A DNA stretch of 7,936 bases from Acidobacteriota bacterium (lineage in GTDB: Bacteria > Acidobacteriota > Terriglobia > Terriglobales > Acidobacteriaceae): NCBI GenBank assembly GCA_023441255.1, contig JAEZPW010000189.1:1-7936 (forward strand). Direction: 5' to 3'. The notes under the pieces were generated by a model, which saw nothing but the letters and a program-made list of their open reading frames with translations, made no database searches and was not told the origin of the DNA. The position numbers were made by a program, and so were the translations under genes. How positions within the stretch are numbered: the first letter of the stretch is position 1; every line of letters begins with the position of its first letter. This document shows positions 6,179 through 7,936 of the stretch, piece by piece.

Positions 6179-6207
6179 TTACGGGTGCGCAGGCGCTTTC
6201 GTATGCT
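6179..6207 (+). promoter_or_regulatory. Weak candidate promoter for the LURP-one-like gene
   Basis: TTACGG (6179-6184) and TATGCT (6202-6207) are spaced by exactly 17 bp, each a partial match to the housekeeping -35 and -10 consensus. A start near 6214 would give a leader of about 22 nt containing the Shine-Dalgarno of the gene starting at 6236. The match is imperfect and could be chance. Confidence 0.25.
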
Positions 6208-6235
6208 TAGTCATCCCAGCATTGGAGGACGTGCA

Positions 6236-6838
6236 GTGGCTTCCACCGTACCCGCGGTAGCGGCAAGTGTGTTTGCCGGCAAGAAGTTCGTGATCCGACA
6301 GAAGCTGTGGACGCTCGCGACGCAGAAGTTTTTCGTTGAGGATGAAGCTGGAAACGCGCTGGGATTTTTCCCACGCAAGATCTTCAAGCTGAAAGACGAC
6401 ATCCGGCTTTACGGCGACGAGAGCATGACGCGCGAACTGCTGAGGATACAGGCGCGCAGCATCATCGACTTCTCGGTTGCATTCGACGTGGTGGACGCCG
6501 TCAATGGCCAGAAGGCCGGGGCGTTGAAACGCCGCGGCTGGAAATCGATCCTGAAGGACGAATGGATCCTGATGGACACAATGGATGTCGAGATCGGTCG
6601 CGTGAAAGAGGATTCGGCGCTGCTTGCAACACTGCGCCGGTTCGTCACCAACCTGATCCCGCAGAGGTATCAGATCACGGTCGACACGCACGAGGTTGGC
6701 ACGGTCAAACAGAACTTCAATATCTTTGCGCCGAAGCTGTTCGTTGATTTCACGCCGGACATGGCGAACCGGCTAGACCCGCGACTGGGACTGGCGGCGG
6801 CGATGCTGCTGATCGCGGTCGAAGGACGGCAGCGGTAA
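6236..6838 (+). CDS. LURP-one-related / phospholipid-scramblase-like protein
   Basis: A 200-residue protein of the LURP-one-related (Tubby-like, scramblase-related) family. The evidence is the repeated short beta-strand pattern (KKFVIRQKLWTLATQKFFVED near 16-36, GNALGFFPRKIFKLKDDIRLY near 39-59), the RRGWKSILKDEW segment near 99-110, and the C-terminal helix with DPRLGLAAAMLLIAVE near 181-196, which in this fold is buried inside the barrel. Bacterial members are of unknown function; calling it a lipid scramblase would go beyond the evidence. The start chosen is GTG 6236, because GGAGG (6224-6228) lies 7 nt ahead. The upstream in-frame GTG 6185 and ATG 6203 have no comparable ribosome binding site and add a basic leader not expected for the family. 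It lies downstream of the small peptide gene and is followed by a strong hairpin terminator. Confidence 0.82.
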   Translation: MASTVPAVAASVFAGKKFVIRQKLWTLATQKFFVEDEAGNALGFFPRKIFKLKDDIRLYGDESMTRELLRIQARSIIDFSVAFDVVDAVNGQKAGALKRRGWKSILKDEWILMDTMDVEIGRVKEDSALLATLRRFVTNLIPQRYQITVDTHEVGTVKQNFNIFAPKLFVDFTPDMANRLDPRLGLAAAMLLIAVEGRQR

Positions 6839-6908
6839 GTTTCGAGCTCGCGTGCAAGCGTGGTTGTTAGCCCTCCCCCGGCTATCGCCGGCACGAAGAA
6901 GCTCGCAA

Positions 6909-6938
6909 GGGCGACCCAATGGGTCGCCCGTTTGATTT
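6909..6938 (+). terminator. Intrinsic terminator after the LURP-one-like gene
   Basis: A perfect 9-bp stem GGGCGACCC (6909-6917) / GGGTCGCCC (6921-6929) with loop AAT, followed by GTTTGATTT (6930-6938). It lies 70 bp after the stop codon at 6838. The T tract is interrupted but the stem is strong, and no other role is apparent. Confidence 0.7.
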
Positions 6939-6990
6939 AAATCTCTTCGTGAGTGGTGACTCTCCCGGTCTTCCGCGCTGCTTCCAGGTT

Positions 6991-7090
6991 TGTCATTCCG
7001 AGGAGCGAAGCAACGAGGAACCTCTACTCCCTGCAAGAAAGCCGGCGATGACGCTGAACGTAGGGGTTCCTCGCTGCGCTCGGAATGACA
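6991..7090. repeat. About 100-bp inverted-repeat element of the TGTCATTCCGAG type
   Basis: The left arm starts TGTCATTCCGAG (6991-7002) and the right arm ends CTCGGAATGACA (7079-7090), exact reverse complements. The arms continue with small offsets through GAGGAACC (7015-7022) / GGTTCCTC (7065-7072) and CTAC (7024-7027) / GTAG (7060-7063), leaving a loop of about 32 nt. It has no coding capacity. Short elements of this look are scattered in many bacterial genomes; the attribution to a non-autonomous, MITE- or REP-like family is inference. Confidence 0.7.
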
Positions 7091-7140
7091 AAGATTTCGG
7101 AATGGTGGACATTAATGACAAAGGCATCGGAATGGGTGGA
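7084..7140 (+). repeat. Imperfect direct repeat following the inverted-repeat element
   Basis: AATGACAAAG-N3-TCGGAATGG occurs at 7084-7105 and again at 7114-7135, 30 bp apart, each followed by a G/T-G-G-A tail. The first copy overlaps the right end of the inverted-repeat element, so the second looks like a tandem duplication of that end. Confidence 0.6.
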
Positions 7141-7166
7141 TCTGAAAGTCCTCTCGATAGGACGAA

Positions 7167-7936
7167 TCACTCGTAGCGCAGACTCTCGACCGGGTCGAGG
7201 TTTGCTGCTCGGGTGGCGGGCACAGTTCCGAAGACCACGCCTACCAGCGACGACACCACGATAGCGATGATCGCCGACAGGCCGGATATAGGTATTCGGA
7301 AATCGGTGAACCAGCGTACCGAAAGCGGCAGCGCCAGGCCGATGATGATGCCGATGATGCCGCCCACCAGCGAAATGGAGACCGCTTCGGCGAGGAACTG
7401 GAAGCGTATTTCCTTGTTGGTCGCGCCAACTGCCTTGCGAATGCCGATCTCGCGTATGCGGGCGCTGACCGTGGCAAGCATGATGTTCATTATGCCGACG
7501 CCGCTCACCACCAGCGTGACCGTAGCGATCAGCAGCAGCACGGCGGTCAGCGCGTTGGCGATCTTTGCGGCAACGTCGAGCAATTCGGTGAGGTTCTCGA
7601 CGTGGTACACGGACGTGGAACGGTGGCGTGCCTGGAGCGCAGCCTTGATCTCATCGGTCGCGCGCGGCACCTCCTGCGCGTCACCCACGGAGAAGAACAA
7701 CTGCTTGACGGCATTGCTGCCGGTGAAGATGAAACTGGTGGTGTACGGCATCACGATGGTGTCGTCCGACACCTCGGATTGACCAAAGGTCTCCACGCGC
7801 TCCTTGAATGTCCCGATGATCGTGAACGGCAGGCCGGAGATCTTGATGTCTTGTCCGACGGCCTGGTCCTGCCCGCCATACAGGGTCTGCGCGAGTTTGA
7901 AATTCAGCAGCACCACTTTACTGCGCTGCTGCACGT
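7167..7936 (-). CDS. MacB-type ABC transporter permease, C-terminal part (gene runs off the right edge)
   Basis: About 256 codons of the C-terminal part of a MacB/FtsX-family permease, an inner-membrane protein that couples a cytoplasmic ATPase to periplasmic export or signalling. Residues about 1-115 of the visible part are the end of the periplasmic domain (GQDIKISGLPFTIIGTF, then SDDTIVMPYTT). Three membrane segments follow (about 128-152, 180-205, 218-240). The conserved cytoplasmic stretch RIREIGIRKAVGA (159-171) and the ending PATRAANLDPVESLRYE before TGA (7169-7167) are family hallmarks. The N-terminal membrane segment and most of the periplasmic domain lie outside the window; the GTG at 7934 is internal, not a start. 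The frame is intact. The transported substrate cannot be inferred. Confidence 0.93.
   Translation of the reverse strand, partial: VQQRSKVVLLNFKLAQTLYGGQDQAVGQDIKISGLPFTIIGTFKERVETFGQSEVSDDTIVMPYTTSFIFTGSNAVKQLFFSVGDAQEVPRATDEIKAALQARHRSTSVYHVENLTELLDVAAKIANALTAVLLLIATVTLVVSGVGIMNIMLATVSARIREIGIRKAVGATNKEIRFQFLAEAVSISLVGGIIGIIIGLALPLSVRWFTDFRIPISGLSAIIAIVVSSLVGVVFGTVPATRAANLDPVESLRYE

Noticed and set aside
7213..7782. 189-residue plus-strand open frame opposite the ABC permease
   Set aside because: Antisense shadow of a well-conserved permease; the product is dominated by S, T and M, typical of such shadows.

Overview
The window looks like a piece of a fairly GC-rich soil or sediment bacterium, most likely an acidobacterium or close relative. 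This is inferred from protein flavour and gene types (a NarX-like PAS kinase with a NarL-type receiver, a MacB-type permease, a LURP-one-related protein) and from abundant small palindromic intergenic repeats. No rRNA or marker phylogeny is available, so the taxon is tentative.

Layout. Positions 1-21 hold what looks like the first seven codons of a gene leaving the window on the minus strand. A divergent spacer follows, then a two-component pair on the plus strand: a 701-residue membrane histidine kinase (203-2308) and a 140-residue receiver-only response regulator (2395-2817). A spacer with no convincing gene (2818-3200) leads to gatB (3213-4736), subunit B of the tRNA amidotransferase, which appears to start on a leaderless transcript and carries a palindrome-encoded insert. 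gatB converges on an aspartate/glutamate-racemase-like gene on the minus strand (5108-5803). The space between them is filled by two mirrored clusters of one REP-like hairpin family. Divergent from the racemase are a small putative secreted or membrane peptide (6044-6166) and a LURP-one/scramblase-like protein (6236-6838), followed by a strong terminator hairpin (6909-6938). A second, different inverted-repeat element (6991-7090) sits between that gene and the 3' end of a MacB-type ABC permease on the minus strand (7167 to the right edge), again between convergent genes.

How the genes relate. Only the kinase and regulator clearly work together; the rest are unlinked housekeeping or single genes. 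The kinase/regulator block is visibly less GC-rich than gatB and the genes to its right. I see no CRISPR array, phage, transposase or complete new multi-gene system. The points most worth following are the racemase homologue lacking both catalytic cysteines, the covarying REP-like hairpins, the palindrome inside gatB, and the regulator that has lost (or never had) its DNA-binding domain.
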